From positions 1 to 64,000 of the forward strand of contig ARYC01001318.1 of the NCBI GenBank assembly GCA_000711775.1: 64,000 nucleotides of DNA, in the 5' to 3' direction. The notes beneath the pieces were generated by a model that saw only the letters and a list, made by a program, of their open reading frames with translations, did no database searches and had not been told where the DNA came from. Positions 23,180 to 35,173 of the stretch are shown one piece after another. The position numbers and the translations under genes are program-made. The stretch comes from Oxytricha trifallax (lineage: Eukaryota > Ciliophora > Spirotrichea > Sporadotrichida > Oxytrichidae). Positions within the stretch are counted from its first letter, which is position 1. Each line of letters starts with the position of its first letter.

Positions 23180-24890
23180 TTTACGATTAAATAGGATACC
23201 CTAAGAACAAATCAAGTTTCAGTGAACATCAATAGGAGAAGAAGAAGTGCAACCCAAAGGATAGAAATCCTGGAAGGTAGAGATACGACAACAAGAAAAG
23301 AGAATTCTGGAGAAAAGTATAGGAGGTGAGACACACTCACAGAGATAGAAGAAGAGACTAAGAATAGCTAGGCATTAGAAATGAGGAAAATAACAGAGTA
23401 TCGTTAAGCAAACAGATGGATTTTAAAAGCACTCAAGTTTTGAAGATCAAACCCATGCAAAAAAGAAAAATGAGTCCAAGTGCTAAAGAAGCCATTCGAC
23501 AAACACGAAGACGTGTCGGTGTGCGTTCTGGGAGATCAGATGAAGTTCAAAAGAATCATCTACTTGTCAGAAGTTGCTTGTCAAGGATTAGAAAAAGAAA
23601 TCTACGCCAAGAAAAGATGGACACTACTAGTGACAAGAATGATCATAATTGTATGCTGCCCAAGCGCAAGGACCAAAAAAGAGAAAGCATTGATTAAAAA
23701 GTATGAAGATAGAAGAGCAGCAAGGCAAAGAGGAATGAGGGAGAAAGACCTGTGATCAGAGAAACAACATGAACACTGGAAAGAAAACAGCCATGAATAG
23801 AAATATTATGATTTGATCCCTGCAAAACACATCTCTAAAGAAACGGTGGAAATGATAGCTAAACAAATGGAGGAGGTACAATTTAATTAAGCAAACTTGG
23901 ACTCATGATAATGCCACCAATAGTCGTGGACGAAATAGGTATACAAAGCCTGGAGAAAATCATTGGGTCTGCAAATTGAAAGCTTGGCAATGACAGATAG
24001 TGGAGATACATAGAGGCTTTGGAAGGGATAGTTATCCCTACAAGCTGCCAGAGCAAAGTAAAGAATTGCAAAACTGGAAGATTCTGAAAATTGAGAGAGG
24101 AACTAAGACTCTAGAGATATACGACACAAGGAAATCAATAGGAAGCCTAGCTTTCATACAAAAACATTTAGTCAAGATAAGTGAACTTGCAGAAGAGACT
24201 GTCGGGAATGAGTTCAATGTGAACAAACTAAATATTTTGGCAAACACAAACTAAGTAAAAGATCCGGAAGACTGCGGGATCCTGACACTATTAATAGCTA
24301 ACCATCTAGTACTGTAGTTGCAGAGTGAACGAGTTTTTCAAATCTTTGCTAAAGACTGGATAAATATGAAGAGATGCTACATGATGTTCAACATGGAATT
24401 GGGATTCATGAATAAGGAGATCGTTAGATCAGGAATTGCATTGAGTAACAAAGAGATGGCTAGAGACGCCGAGAAGAAAAAACGGGAAGATATGGGAGCT
24501 TGCAAATGATGGAATGGGTTCAGAAACTTACATATTCAATACTTAATTGACCAGTGGGACGACGTATTAATACGGGAGGACCCAAGAGGACAAATAGAGA
24601 GGGAACTCGTAGCAAGTGAGGGCAAATTCAGTGAACTAGTGGAGGAAATTCCGGAAGTAGAGGGACTCCTCTTCAGCAATTAGGTGGAGCATCGGCAAGA
24701 AAAGAGGGAAGAGAGGCAATCAACATGAACACTGATAACAACAAAAAGAACAGCCTAGAAGGAGCAGAGAGGCAATTGATAGAAATAGATGACTTAGAGG
24801 GAAGTGGGCAGGTGAAATAAGTATAAGAGATGAGCAAGATTGAGTGAATGGCGGAGAATCGCAACTAAGCACTATAAAAGAAAAACTGAT
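23180..24890 (+). pseudogene. LINE-associated second ORF region, unknown protein
   Basis: Follows LINE-B on the same strand with similar G-rich, A-rich composition. The clearest ORF ends at the TGA near 23755 and reads KKPFDKHEDVSVCVLGDQMK, then ALIKKYEDRRAARQRGM. Further blocks occur to 24890 in shifting frames (for example ELAEETVGNEFNVNKL near 24190). The start resembles the LINE-B 5' flank (AGAGAAATCTTT-type sequence at 19852 and 23170), so this may be a second tandem copy's first ORF or a 3' ORF of LINE-B. No RNase H or zinc-knuckle motif was recognised. Confidence 0.45.
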
Positions 24891-27527
24891 TTCACAGAAT
24901 TATACTTTGGGTAATTTATCGCACTTATTCTATACGAATTTATTTAATTTTACCTTCAAGTATTTTACTACTACTATTATACTTTACAAGTTTTATATAA
25001 TAGATAATATTTTATTTTAAAGTGAAAAAAATAAATGTTATCAAAACATAAAATTATAAACTTTAGTAGTTTGAAGATACACTTTATTATTTTAGGTCTA
25101 AATCTAAATTATTAAGTTTAAATTAGCGAATAAAAACCATTATTTTTAAAAAGGAATAACTGTTGACTAATATATTAGAATGTAAAGCGACTAATTAGAT
25201 GATTCATTTAAAGTTAGACAGTATAATGTAAATTAGGCAGTTTTAGATAAAGTAAAATCAATGTGTTACATGCTTCTACCTCATAATGAAGAGAAAACTC
25301 CTTGAAACTAGCATTTTATTGTGATACCTTATAAAGTTATAAAAAAGATTTAATTACTAAATAAAGACTATCATATAATTGCTAATATCAAGCTATTAAA
25401 AATCTTTTAATAATTTAATTTAATTTTAAAAAAATTGATGATATTCTTTTGATAAAAGCCAATTTTTCTTTGATTGCCACATTAATATGGGAAAAGAGTA
25501 ACTAAACTTTGCTTCACCAGCTCTTTAAAAGGTCAAGCACAATTATATTTTGGTATTTATTATGAATTTAGCTGTTATATATTAATCTTTACTGATTTAT
25601 TGTAAATTAATTTAAATAAAGAAAAATTTTCTAATTAAAATTTACTTAAATATATTAAGTTTCATTTCTAGTAACTAACTCTCTGTTTGTTGTTTTTCAT
25701 AATTGTTCAATATTCATGTGTCTGTATACCTGGTTGTCCAACTCTTATATTTATTATCAGTTATCTAAAAGAAATTTAGAAGTGAGTGGCTATATAAGTC
25801 TATTGAATACTTTTATGAATGTCTGGTCTTTTTAAGTCTGGGTGCATTTCCCCTTAGTTAAATTGAAACCTTTTGGTTATTAATCTACGAATTCATAATA
25901 TTTCATTGACAAATGGCAGCTTCATTTTGGATGTGGGATATTGTATTTGTCCAGATCTCATTAGTCATAAGCATACTGCTTGATAACTGCTTTCTATGGA
26001 CTTGTTTCAATAAACTGACTTATAAATTGAATTAAAGTTTGATTCAGAGTAATTCTTTTAAAATTAATGCTTATTTACAAATTACGCTTATTTCAATGAG
26101 TTTACTATTTAACATTAAGAGTCTTCAATATTAACGTGAAACTAAGTTATATTAAATTTTAAAAAGCTATTATATTGATAAATGTTGTAAGTAACTCTTT
26201 GACAAATATATATATTTATGTTTTTTTTTATAAATCATACATATTATGCATAATTTTACGAATTTCCAACTCATTTATTTATGTAAATTAAATTGGTTCA
26301 AATGTTCTTTATTTCTTAGAATTCTATTTTAATCGAGTTTTACTGTTTATGATAATAGATTTTAAACAAATCTGTTTTAACTCAATGAATTATATTATTT
26401 AGAAGAAATATAATTAATTATTTATTATAATTGTGATAATATTCTATAAAAAACAAAAGTTCTTTATAGAATATTATAATTCAGTTGTCTAATTAATAAA
26501 GATAAAGTAAAAATGTAATCAACAAACCAAATATATTAGAAGCAGTATGTTTAAACAGTCTTTCACAGAACACAGATCTCTAAAATACTTTGCTTTTGAG
26601 AAATTTAATGAAAAATTTTAATAAAAAAAGTTTTATCCGAATTTTTAATCTTCATTTATCTTCAAATTTCGTTGCTTCAATGCAGTATATAGATATATTT
26701 ACATAATATATCCTTTTCATTATTAATTGCATAAATGTATAGGATAAAATATTGTTAAATCTGATAGGGATTATTGAGAAGCATTCTTTGAATAATTGTT
26801 TGTTCTTTTCGTACACATAATTAATTAAACTTGTAAATTATGAATCCTTATAATCTTTCATTTATTGTTTATATCTGTTAAGTAATCTAAAATTTATTGA
26901 TTGTTTAATCTAAATCAAAATGTGTTGAGATAATGATGAGATATGAGCAATAAAAATCTTTATCAAGTGATGAAAATAGACCGAAGTCATAAAGCAGTCT
27001 CAGAATAAGAGGAAACATTAAAAAAGAGAATTGTAAAATTAATTGATTAATATCAGATATTTGTTATTATTTTTATACTAAATAACTCTAAATAAAAAGT
27101 ATAAAATCAATGTATAGAACTTCTGTCTATGAATTAAAGCGAAAAAAATTGATAGCATAATTGATAAAATGTGGAATTGATAATTATTCCATTATTTATT
27201 AAGAGTAAAGTTTATTTTAAAAGCAGTTATTAAATTATTGGCAAATTTATTGAGTTTTTTTAACATATTTTAATAATCATATATTTCGAATGTAAGTTTA
27301 TAATAGTTATTCTCTTTTATATTATTACACTTTTTAGGATTATTGCAGTGTTTTATAATTATGTTCAGAAAACAAATTTATATTTTTTTCTTGATAATAG
27401 TAGAGTATGATTGATATCAACCTGGCAAAAAGGATTTAAGTAAATATCCATTAAACATTTGCTTTTTTTAAAATATCAAATTAAAAACAATTTATATGTA
27501 ATTAATGAATTAAAATGATAATATAAT
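24891..27527. other. AT-rich DNA without a recognisable gene
   Basis: About 2.6 kb of very AT-rich sequence. A small hairpin lies near 26440-26480 (ATTCTATAAA with TTTATAGAAT). No conserved protein was found in either strand. Confidence 0.55.
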
Positions 27528-27646
27528 CAAAACCCCAGAAACTCTTAATGAGGTTTATAAGTGCTTTGATTTGCAGGTAATTTATTAGGGGTTGGGGTTA
27601 TCAATAGGTTTTAATGTGAAATTTATAGTAAATGTATTTAATTTGA

Positions 27647-29893
27647 TCACTCAAAATGGATTTTAGGATCATGTGGTAGAGGTCTGAAATTTATCTAACT
27701 TAACCACAACTCTATATGCTCTGTTGATATGTCTGATCTTGATTTTGGTTTTATTATTATTGATTCTGCGGGGGGGGGGTCTAAGTCGGTGCAAAATTTT
27801 TTTCACAAAAAACGTCAAAATCCTAAGTCGGTGCAAGATCAATTTTTGAAACTATTGACATATCTAATAATCCTACCCACCATAAAAAGTATCATTATTT
27901 ATTAAAATTTACTTCTTATCTTCTGGATCGGACTCCTTCATGACATTTAGATCATTTGACACTAATATTTATCTCAAAAAAACACAGATTATTATTACAA
28001 AATCATTTTATCAATGGGACAGATTTTTGAAATTAGTAAAAAAAATAATAAATATATTCAATTTAAAATCTTATTATTCAATTAAGAACGAAAATTGAAA
28101 GTTAAGAACATCATTTTTATTGCCTGGCTTGATTAATTGCCTTGTGAAATACACAAATCAGGATACAAATTTGATTTTAATCTCGATTTCATTAATATAA
28201 GTCATTAATAATGATGTTTTTAGTTGAATAATAAGATTTTAAATTGAATATATTTATTATTTTTTTTACTAATTTCAAATATCTGTCCCATTGATAAAAT
28301 GATTTTGTTATAATAATCTGAGTATTTTTGAGATAAATATTAGTGTCAAATGATCTAGATGTCATGAAGGAGTCCGATCCAGAAGATAATAAGTAAATTT
28401 TAATAAATAATGATACTTTTTATGGGGGGTAGGATGATTAGATAGGTCAATAGTGTCAAAAATTGATCTTGCACCGACTTAGGATTTTGACGTTTTTTGT
28501 GAAAAAAATTTTGCACCGACTTAGGATTTTGAAAAAATTTTTGCACCGACTTAGACCCCCCCCCGATTCTGCCATATGTTTTATTGATTGAGATACTCTT
28601 GTTTGTCAATTAATTGCTTAATTCTTTTAGCATCCTTCTTGCACATTGTAGAGTAGTATTAATTGCGAAGTATATCGAATTATATTATTATTGCTGCCAT
28701 AGACCACATATCCAATTAAAAGTCTACATCTCTCCAGTCTTCTCTTTCTGGATAGTGGCCGTGAGTTCCCATAACACTTCCAAGCATTGATTCTACCACT
28801 CTTAAAGTCCTGTTGAAATCAATTATTGATACTCTTACAGGTGAAATGGTTCAGCATTATATTCTCAGGCTTGAGATCCTGTGAGCAAAGCCTAACTTAT
28901 GAGGCTCTTTGATACCCTGTATAGTTTAGGTTGCTATTAATGCAAGCTATGTATGAATTCTTTAATCAGTTATGAAATTTCTGAGGGTCATTTCAAATCG
29001 GAAGTCTGAAAGATACATGATCTTTGGCAAGGAGAACAGCACCTAACTTTATTGAGTATTTGCACTCTTTAAACTTAGCCTGAGTTAGTACTTAATACTG
29101 ATTAGTAAACTCCATTTAAAACTTATCATCACTAAGTAGATAATATAAAGGATATACCTTGTAAGTATACTGATGATCCTTAATAACTTTCTTGTCACAG
29201 GAGTCCTCTAGAATTAGGTAGCATTAGAGAGAAGTATCTAAATTAATCTATGCAAGTACTGGAATTTTCTTGTATTAAATTTTAATCATAAATTTAGTGA
29301 ACTCTGATGCTCAGAGGTTGCGTACTATCCTCACTTATTCTGATTCACTTGCTTGTTATACCTCAGCAACTTAAAGAAGCTCCCTTGCTTTTCTTTTGTT
29401 GAGCAACTTCAGTTGAGTGTCTTAATCTTCAACTTCTATATCTTTCTTGTGGGCTTTTTATAGATGCTCCTTTAAGTCTCTTGTATAAGAGTACTATTTA
29501 TGGCACTCAAACCAATCATACTTTCTATCAACTTTGTCATATTTTAAGTATACAGTAGGCTTAGCTTCCTAATGGACTTTTCATATGCCTGTACCAGCTA
29601 GATTTATAAGTGAAGTCTTTTTCACACAGCTCACAAAAGTGTACTTCTATTTCTTCAGTTTGTATAGGAATATCATTAATACCTTTCTCCTCCTCTCTGT
29701 CTCCCACACACTTATTTGCCATTTATTTTCTATTATTAATTTCTATTTTAATAACAGAGACCTCAAGTGATAGCTCTGGTAGTTCTTTATGAGAGTTCAT
29801 CTCACAGCTATCACACTTTTTATTGCTGCCAAAGGTAAGTCTCGTTTAGTTTGATGGAAGTGCTGTTGTTTTTCTTAAAATTTTAGCGCTCAT
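27647..29893 (-). pseudogene. TBE 57-kDa zinc-finger/kinase gene, split by an insertion
   Basis: Homologous along its length to 2727-4173. Start codon 29891-29893 (MSANILRK). The zinc-finger region is frameshifted and the Cys pair of the first finger reads SCEKDFTYKSSWY-like. The kinase part retains IIDFNRT at about 28815, so the unusual DFN is shared with TBE-2; the HxDLKP loop lies near 28870-28890 with a small deletion. The C-terminal part is interrupted by the foldback element and resumes at 27769 down to the TGA at 27647-27649. It cannot make an intact product. Confidence 0.8.
27770..28564. mobile_element. Foldback/MITE-like element with G-tract ends
   Basis: 795 bp, non-coding, inserted in the TBE-3 kinase gene. 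Flanked by an 8-bp target duplication GATTCTGC (27762-27769 and 28565-28572); the uninterrupted TBE-2 has the single sequence. Termini are ten G on the left and nine C on the right, followed by TCTAAGTCGGTGCAAAA. The unit CTAAGTCGGTGCAA is repeated twice in the left arm and three times in the right. Arms of roughly 330-350 bp are highly similar inverted copies around a spacer of about 100 bp (28125-28225). No transposase is encoded. Duplications of 8 bp occur in hAT and Merlin-type families; a GG start recalls Merlin, but this is only a guess. Confidence 0.85.
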
Positions 29894-30199
29894 ATTTAAA
29901 TTTGAATTTAAAATTATAAAACTGCCTCTATAACTGAGAGCTTATATGAAAGCTTTGCAACCTTACAAGTTTTAAGGGAAATTCTTAGAGTATTAGAAAG
30001 GAAAAATGAGTATTAGGATACGATCAAGCTCTAAATATGGTGAGAGAGTAACCATTTTTACTTTCAATAATAAGATGATTATTGATCTACCAATTTAGGA
30101 GCTGCTCCTAATTAAGTACGTACCAATTTAAATAAAAAAATATGGAACTATAACATTAGAAATTTATATCAATCAAATAAAGTGCAAGTAGATTGAAAA

Positions 30200-31342
30200 T
30201 GATGAGCTTGATAAGATTCAATTCAAAAGACAAAGAGCTCAAAGCCTAATTTATTTGATAAGAGTAATATGTGTGTTATGAAAGATCCATCTAATTCTTT
30301 TATAGAAATTTCTCTTGGTGAATTGAGTGGGTTTAAGAAGCAAAGTTTCTATGTTCATTTCTTCATATGGAAAATCAACAGCATTTGGTCCAGAGTGGTA
30401 GATGAAGAAGATAACTGTGAAGGGTGCTCAAAAATTATTGGATTTACTACTCCTGAATACCCAGATTAATCATACAATCCAAATGAGTCGTTTAGAAGTG
30501 AATAACCAACAGTTGTCTGTGCTGCTTACTCCAACATTCTACTGAAATATGGTTGATAAATAGAATTAAGTGGTTATAGAGCTCATTTGTAAAATATAGA
30601 AAAAGGGGAAACTATAAATCTTTGAGAGGCTCTTAAAATAGATATGAATTCTATGAAATAAAAATATAAGTAATCCTTAGGCAAACGACATTTTTTTAAT
30701 CAAATTCTAAATGAGCCTTTTTCAAACTTTTATTAAATTAGAGGTATTCAATTAAAGAACATTTTAGAGGCATTAGCTGAAGTAATGGGATTTAAAGCTA
30801 GTTTCTCTTTCTTGGCTAGGTTTTCTAAGCATATTTTAGTTTCAAACAATTTTGGAAGAGCTTATGATAAGATGATTGAAGATCATTTATTAAAAGAGTA
30901 GGAATTAAAGAACGAAAAAATGTAGGCTATTTCTTATAGCATCTAGAATTCCCCAAGAAAGAATGTTCAAAATACTCAAACATCTAAATAGTAGTAATTT
31001 CAGAGAGAAGTATCAACATCTCCCCTTAAATTTAGGCCTAAAGCAGCAAGTGATTATGACGCTAATTTTACGTTTGGTTAAGAAAAAATGATGAGGAATG
31101 TCCATAGATGAAAAGATAATAATCTGCTAAGAAAAAGGGCAAGTTCCTAGTTATGAGTCCATTACATAATAATGAAAGCAAAAACAAAGCATCCAACTAA
31201 AGTTAGCAAGTACAAAAGGAAGAAAGGTTTATGCAAGCAGACAATTAAATTAAGCCTTACAACAAATAATTAGGCAGTTTTTGCAGATGAAGAAATCGAC
31301 AATGAATTTAAGCACTTTTATGGAGATTTAAAATAAATGTGA
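30200..31342 (+). pseudogene. Unknown protein, two in-frame TGAs and a frameshift
   Basis: Not recognised. The reading frame gives NMCVMKDPSNSFIEISLGEL, CEGCSKIIGFTTPEYPD, GFKASFSFLARFSKHILVSN and NFTFGQEKMMRNVH, then a frame change to NQSQQVQKEERFMQADNQIK and ADEEIDNEFKHFYGDLKQM, ending at TGA 31340-31342. In-frame TGAs occur after LLKYG (near 30555) and after ETINL (near 30624). The C-terminal part is low-complexity and Gln/Ser-rich. It follows the truncated end of TBE-3 by about 50 bp. The true start is uncertain; the ATG at 30269 is the first strong one. Confidence 0.5.
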
Positions 31343-31689
31343 AATTAAATAATTAATGTTCTTAACTTCGGTTAAATTATAATTAAATCATTGGCTTATA
31401 TTTAATTTTATTAACTTATTAAACTAAAAAACACTCCTCTAGTCATCTCCAAGCTTAACTAATAAGTATAGTGACAAAATCTAAATTTCCTTGCATCAAA
31501 AACTAATTCTATATGAAATTAACTTATGCCAATTATAAGTCGAGGATTTTTCACTAAGAACGAAAAAACATAAGAATAATAATAGATATTTGTTTATTTC
31601 TAGAACAATCATCATCAATAAAGAAAGTCAAAGACCAGTACCTCATCAAAGTAAGAATATATCAATATTTGAAATCTTGGTATAGTTTA

Positions 31690-33560
31690 TTGATTTGAAT
31701 AAATACTGCAGCTTTATTGCTTGGATATTCAAATGAAAAAGTGTAGAATTATTTCGCATATAATTACATAAATAGATAGTATGCAGAATGTGGGAAATAT
31801 ATAGATAAGCATCTAGAGGGTGCACTCGGACAAATTGAGACTGGCATTAAAGAAATTTAGCAAAAATACCCTGGCATATAAAGACCAAATTTAAATTTTG
31901 CTTTGAGAGGAACAAAGCACTTTATTGAGTTTTCAATCACAGGAAGGAACATTGATGCTTTCAGCATTCAAATTTCTTTATGGTAAATATATTAATACCA
32001 AATTTATAAAATAATTTATGATTTTCAAAATGATCACTTAAAATATTTGATTTGAACAAAAAGCTTCGTAAATCCGACAAAATTATTGTACTTCTTGTAT
32101 TAAAATAGTTAAAGAGCTTTTGCAAACTTTCATTTCTTTGTTTTTTAAAGTTACAACATTAAAATTAATTAAAACTTATTTCATTTGTATTCTAACTAAA
32201 ACCCAATAGCTGTTGAAAACTTCAGAAAATGAATGTGGTTCAAAAAAGTTATAGCAACTGATAGCTTCACTCAAGATGATAACATTTCTTACATGATTGA
32301 TTAAGTTGTTAATTCCTCAACAGCTCTTGGAGCTAAGAGTAAAGGAAGTATCTGCATTAGAGGTATTAAGGGAGATGGAGGATTTGATTCTTTCAAATTT
32401 TTTATTGAAAAGGATTTGACTTCCATGAACTTGATGTTTAACTTATTTGAAGGCATATGAAGAAGCATTCAAGCCTAAAGCTAATCAATATGAACAACCA
32501 GCAACTATAGGGGATGCTTCAATAAAGAGACATACTAGAAATAGAAATCATCTAGATACTTAATAGAAAGCGAAATTAGGTTTCATAGCAGGTATGGTAG
32601 ACAATCCAAGTTATTAACAATAAGATTACACCAGTCCATAAGAATCATTGTAGAGATTAGGATGCACAGACTTTTTTACAGATTAAAAGTAAACAAATTA
32701 GACTGGGATTACCTTGCTGGTTATGATAAAGTATAGATAGATATAGAAGATACTGTTCTCTTAGCTCTTACTCATGGTCATGTCTATGATCAAATCACTT
32801 AAAAAACTAGAATAAAGAATGAAACTAATAGACCAAAATGTGTTCTTTTTGAAGGTCCTCCAACCTGTGGTAAAACTACCTCTGCAAAGCTCATATCTTG
32901 ATAAGTTAACGTTCCATTGGTTTATATGCTATTAGAAGCAATTATGTCTAAGTACTGTGGTGAGAGTGAATCAAGACTAGCTGAAATCTTTGAGACTGCT
33001 TAAGCTATGGGTTCAGTCATTCTTTTTATTAATATAGTTGATTCATTAGCCACATCTAGAGAGTCAGGACTTCACGAAGCTACAAGAAGAATTTCGTCTA
33101 CTCTTTTGAGAAAGATTGAAAGTTTTGAGTCTGATGGAAAAGTCTTAGTTATTTGCGCTACTAACAGAAAGAAGGACTTAGACCCACCACTTAATTCCAG
33201 ACTTGACTTGAACATTAAGTTCGATCTTCCAGATGCTCCTACAAAAGTAAAAATTTTCCAAAGGTAAGCCAAGCAACTTAACGAGGAATAACTTAACGAA
33301 CTTGCAGAGCTCTCAGTACCTTATCAGGGAGAGATATCAGTGACATTTGCAAAGATGCTGAGAAAATTTTTTTTTAGAATGAACCTTAATTTCTTTGTAT
33401 GATTTAAATATTGTTATAAAAAAATCAAAATGTAAAATTAAATTGAATTAGAAAAAGAAGAGCAGTAACTTTAAAAAATGAAAATGATAGCCATGATGAC
33501 AGTGGAAAGAAAAAATGCCCTTAAGTTCTATACTTATTAAATTTAGCAATGCAGTAATAA
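31690..33560 (+). pseudogene. AAA-family ATPase with damaged Walker B
   Basis: An AAA+ ATPase of the meiotic-clade/CDC48 type by overall sequence. The N-terminal part (31720-31980: YIDKHLEGALGQIETGIKEI, FALRGTKHFIEFSITGRNID) leads through an interrupted region (probable intron near 31982-32200) to the ATPase domain. Walker A is GPPTCGKTT (32854); the region after it has a TGA (KLIS-stop-QVNVPLVYM). Walker B reads LFINIVDSLA (33018-33041) where FIDEID is expected. Downstream are HEATRRISSTLLRKIESFES and ATNRKKDLDPPLNSRLDL, the sensor/arginine-finger region. Frameshifts near 32455 and 32700. Loss of the Walker B acidic pair predicts no ATP hydrolysis. Confidence 0.7.
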
Positions 33561-33669
33561 CAAGAATAAAGAAGACAATCGTTGGCTAATGATCCTAAAA
33601 GACCCCTAGGAAGCGTAATATAATTTGAATATAGTTAACAAACACTTATGCTTGATTAGTAAGTTTTTA

Positions 33670-34533
33670 ATCAAATTTATTTGACTTTAATAGTAAAGTG
33701 CTTCAAAAATATGCTACGATTGGCATATATGTTCTTCCATAAATTTACAAAAAGACCGTTAAGATTTTATTCAGTTAAATCCGCATATCATGACATTGTA
33801 TATGTATATTAAATTACTCCTTCATAGTTTGGCAATGTGTATACATCTAAAAGCAAGGAATTTATTCAGGAGGATTATTTCGTTTTAAAATTGAATTTCC
33901 TCCTCTATATCCTAAGTGGAGGCCAAATGTTTCTTTTACTGTAACTCAAGTTTATCATCCTCTTGTAAACTTTAGCTCTCAAGAAATAAACTTAGATGTA
34001 ATTTTTGATTAATTAATAATCTTTTTAATAGGTTAAATTTAAAGAGTGGATTCCAGGAAAGAACTGTGTGATTAATATATTTATGTACATTAAGAAATTA
34101 TTTCATTTATAGTAGATCTTTAACTTACAAGACACTGACATCCTTCCTTGAAATAAAGATGCCTTTAATAACTTTATTATTAATGCAATATAGATTGGCA
34201 TTTAAAATTATTGTAACCACAATTTCAAAGAATTTGTAGAGAAGAGGAAAAACCGTGTTTAGAGATCTTTATATAATAAATTCAAAATTCCTGCTACAAG
34301 CATGCTTCAATTTAGCTAGTACCTACCTGTCCATGATTAAATAGTAGAGCAGATCAACTACAAGCCAAAGTAAGAAAACTTTTGTAAATCTTTAATGTGA
34401 ATAGGAATAAGATGAAACATAAGATCAATAAGGAGGAATATTTTATTTTTTGTATTATATTTGAAAAGAAGCATTAAAGAACTGGTTCTTCCATAATCTT
34501 AAAGAGCTTACTCCTAATCACAGTTTTAATTGA
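33670..34533 (+). pseudogene. AKTIP/FTS-like ubiquitin-conjugating enzyme variant
   Basis: A UBC-fold protein. The core reads FRFKIEFPPLYPKWRPNVSF, TQVYHPLVNFSSQEINLDV, then FKEWIPGKNCVINIFMYIKK and LFHLQQIFNLQDTDI, which fits the AKTIP/Fused-toes group: HPL in place of the usual catalytic-Cys loop, then W.PG...I...YIKK. No active-site Cys is present, as in UEV-type members, so a scaffold role is likely. Upstream sequence KYATIGIYVLPQIYKKT fits the N-terminal helix/strand. Short interruptions near 33998-34033 and 34364-34403 look like introns. In-frame TGAs occur after DTDILP (near 34152) and in the last exon; frameshifts in the N-terminal part. Ends at TGA 34531-34533. Confidence 0.65.
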
Positions 34534-35173
34534 TTGTAATCGATATTATTTTACCATAAGATACAATCAAAATTTTCTTACATAAAGATTTAAGTTATTT
34601 TTTTGCTGAGAGAAAGTTGGCTTCAAAATATAACAGAAAGGAGGTATCTACTATCATCCCAAATTTTTCTATTTATATTTCTAAAACTTTATACATCTGT
34701 GGTTATACTTAATCTTAGCAAGAGTAAAACTAATTTGGTAAATTAATGATTATTTTAAGCTTTGAGATTGAAAAAATAATTTAGTCAAAGCATTAATTTT
34801 AATTATTGAATTTTAAATGTGGGTAAAAATTAATTTGTAAAAATATAAGTTTAATTATAACACATACAAAGCAATGTTTTATTAATTAAAAAATCACTTA
34901 CTCAATTAATAAAAAATGAAAATGCTAACTTAAATATAGAATTATAATATTTATAGTGCAAAAAATAGAATACAAACAATGCAAGACTCAAACTTAAAAA
35001 TGGAAGATAACTCTGGAGAATTCTATGCTAACAGATACTTACATAGACCTACTGCTTATGGCGATGCTTGATGTTTACTATTTAATCATTAATATTCATA
35101 TTTTTGAAAATAATTTCTCATGAATAGAAATATAGTATTATCAGAAAGTTAATTTAAAAAAAAAGAATATAAA
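34534..35173. other. AT-rich spacer with a short possible upstream ORF
   Basis: Mostly AT-rich. A 30-codon reading frame from ATG 34979 (MQDSNLKMEDNSGEFYANRY) ends at a TGA near 35069 and resembles neither neighbour; it may be a leader exon of the following gene. Confidence 0.4.

Larger units (their letters stand above)
27528..30145. mobile_element. TBE-family transposon, copy 3 (truncated, with internal insertion)
   Basis: Starts at 27528 with CAAAACCCC after AAT (27525-27527), followed by the same GAGGTTTATAAGTG block as TBE-2. Contains only the 57-kDa gene and its upstream spacer; homology to TBE-2 (4173-4560) ends near 30145 and the 22-kDa and transposase genes are missing. A 795-bp foldback element is inserted at 27770-28564. 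The unrelated gene at 30200 begins almost immediately after the break. Confidence 0.85.

Noticed and set aside
23416..23755. Two overlapping plus-strand ORFs as separate genes
   Set aside because: Only one frame continues with TAA/TAG-encoded Gln upstream and shows protein-like composition; the other is its shadow.
19886..24890. LTR retrotransposon
   Set aside because: The AP-endonuclease motifs and FADD reverse transcriptase without protease, integrase or long terminal repeats indicate a non-LTR element.
27780..27800. AAGTCGGTGC resembles the end of a Cas9 tracrRNA scaffold
   Set aside because: It is a tandem unit of a foldback element in a ciliate genome; no Cas gene, array or matching stem-loop is present. 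Chance similarity over ten bases.
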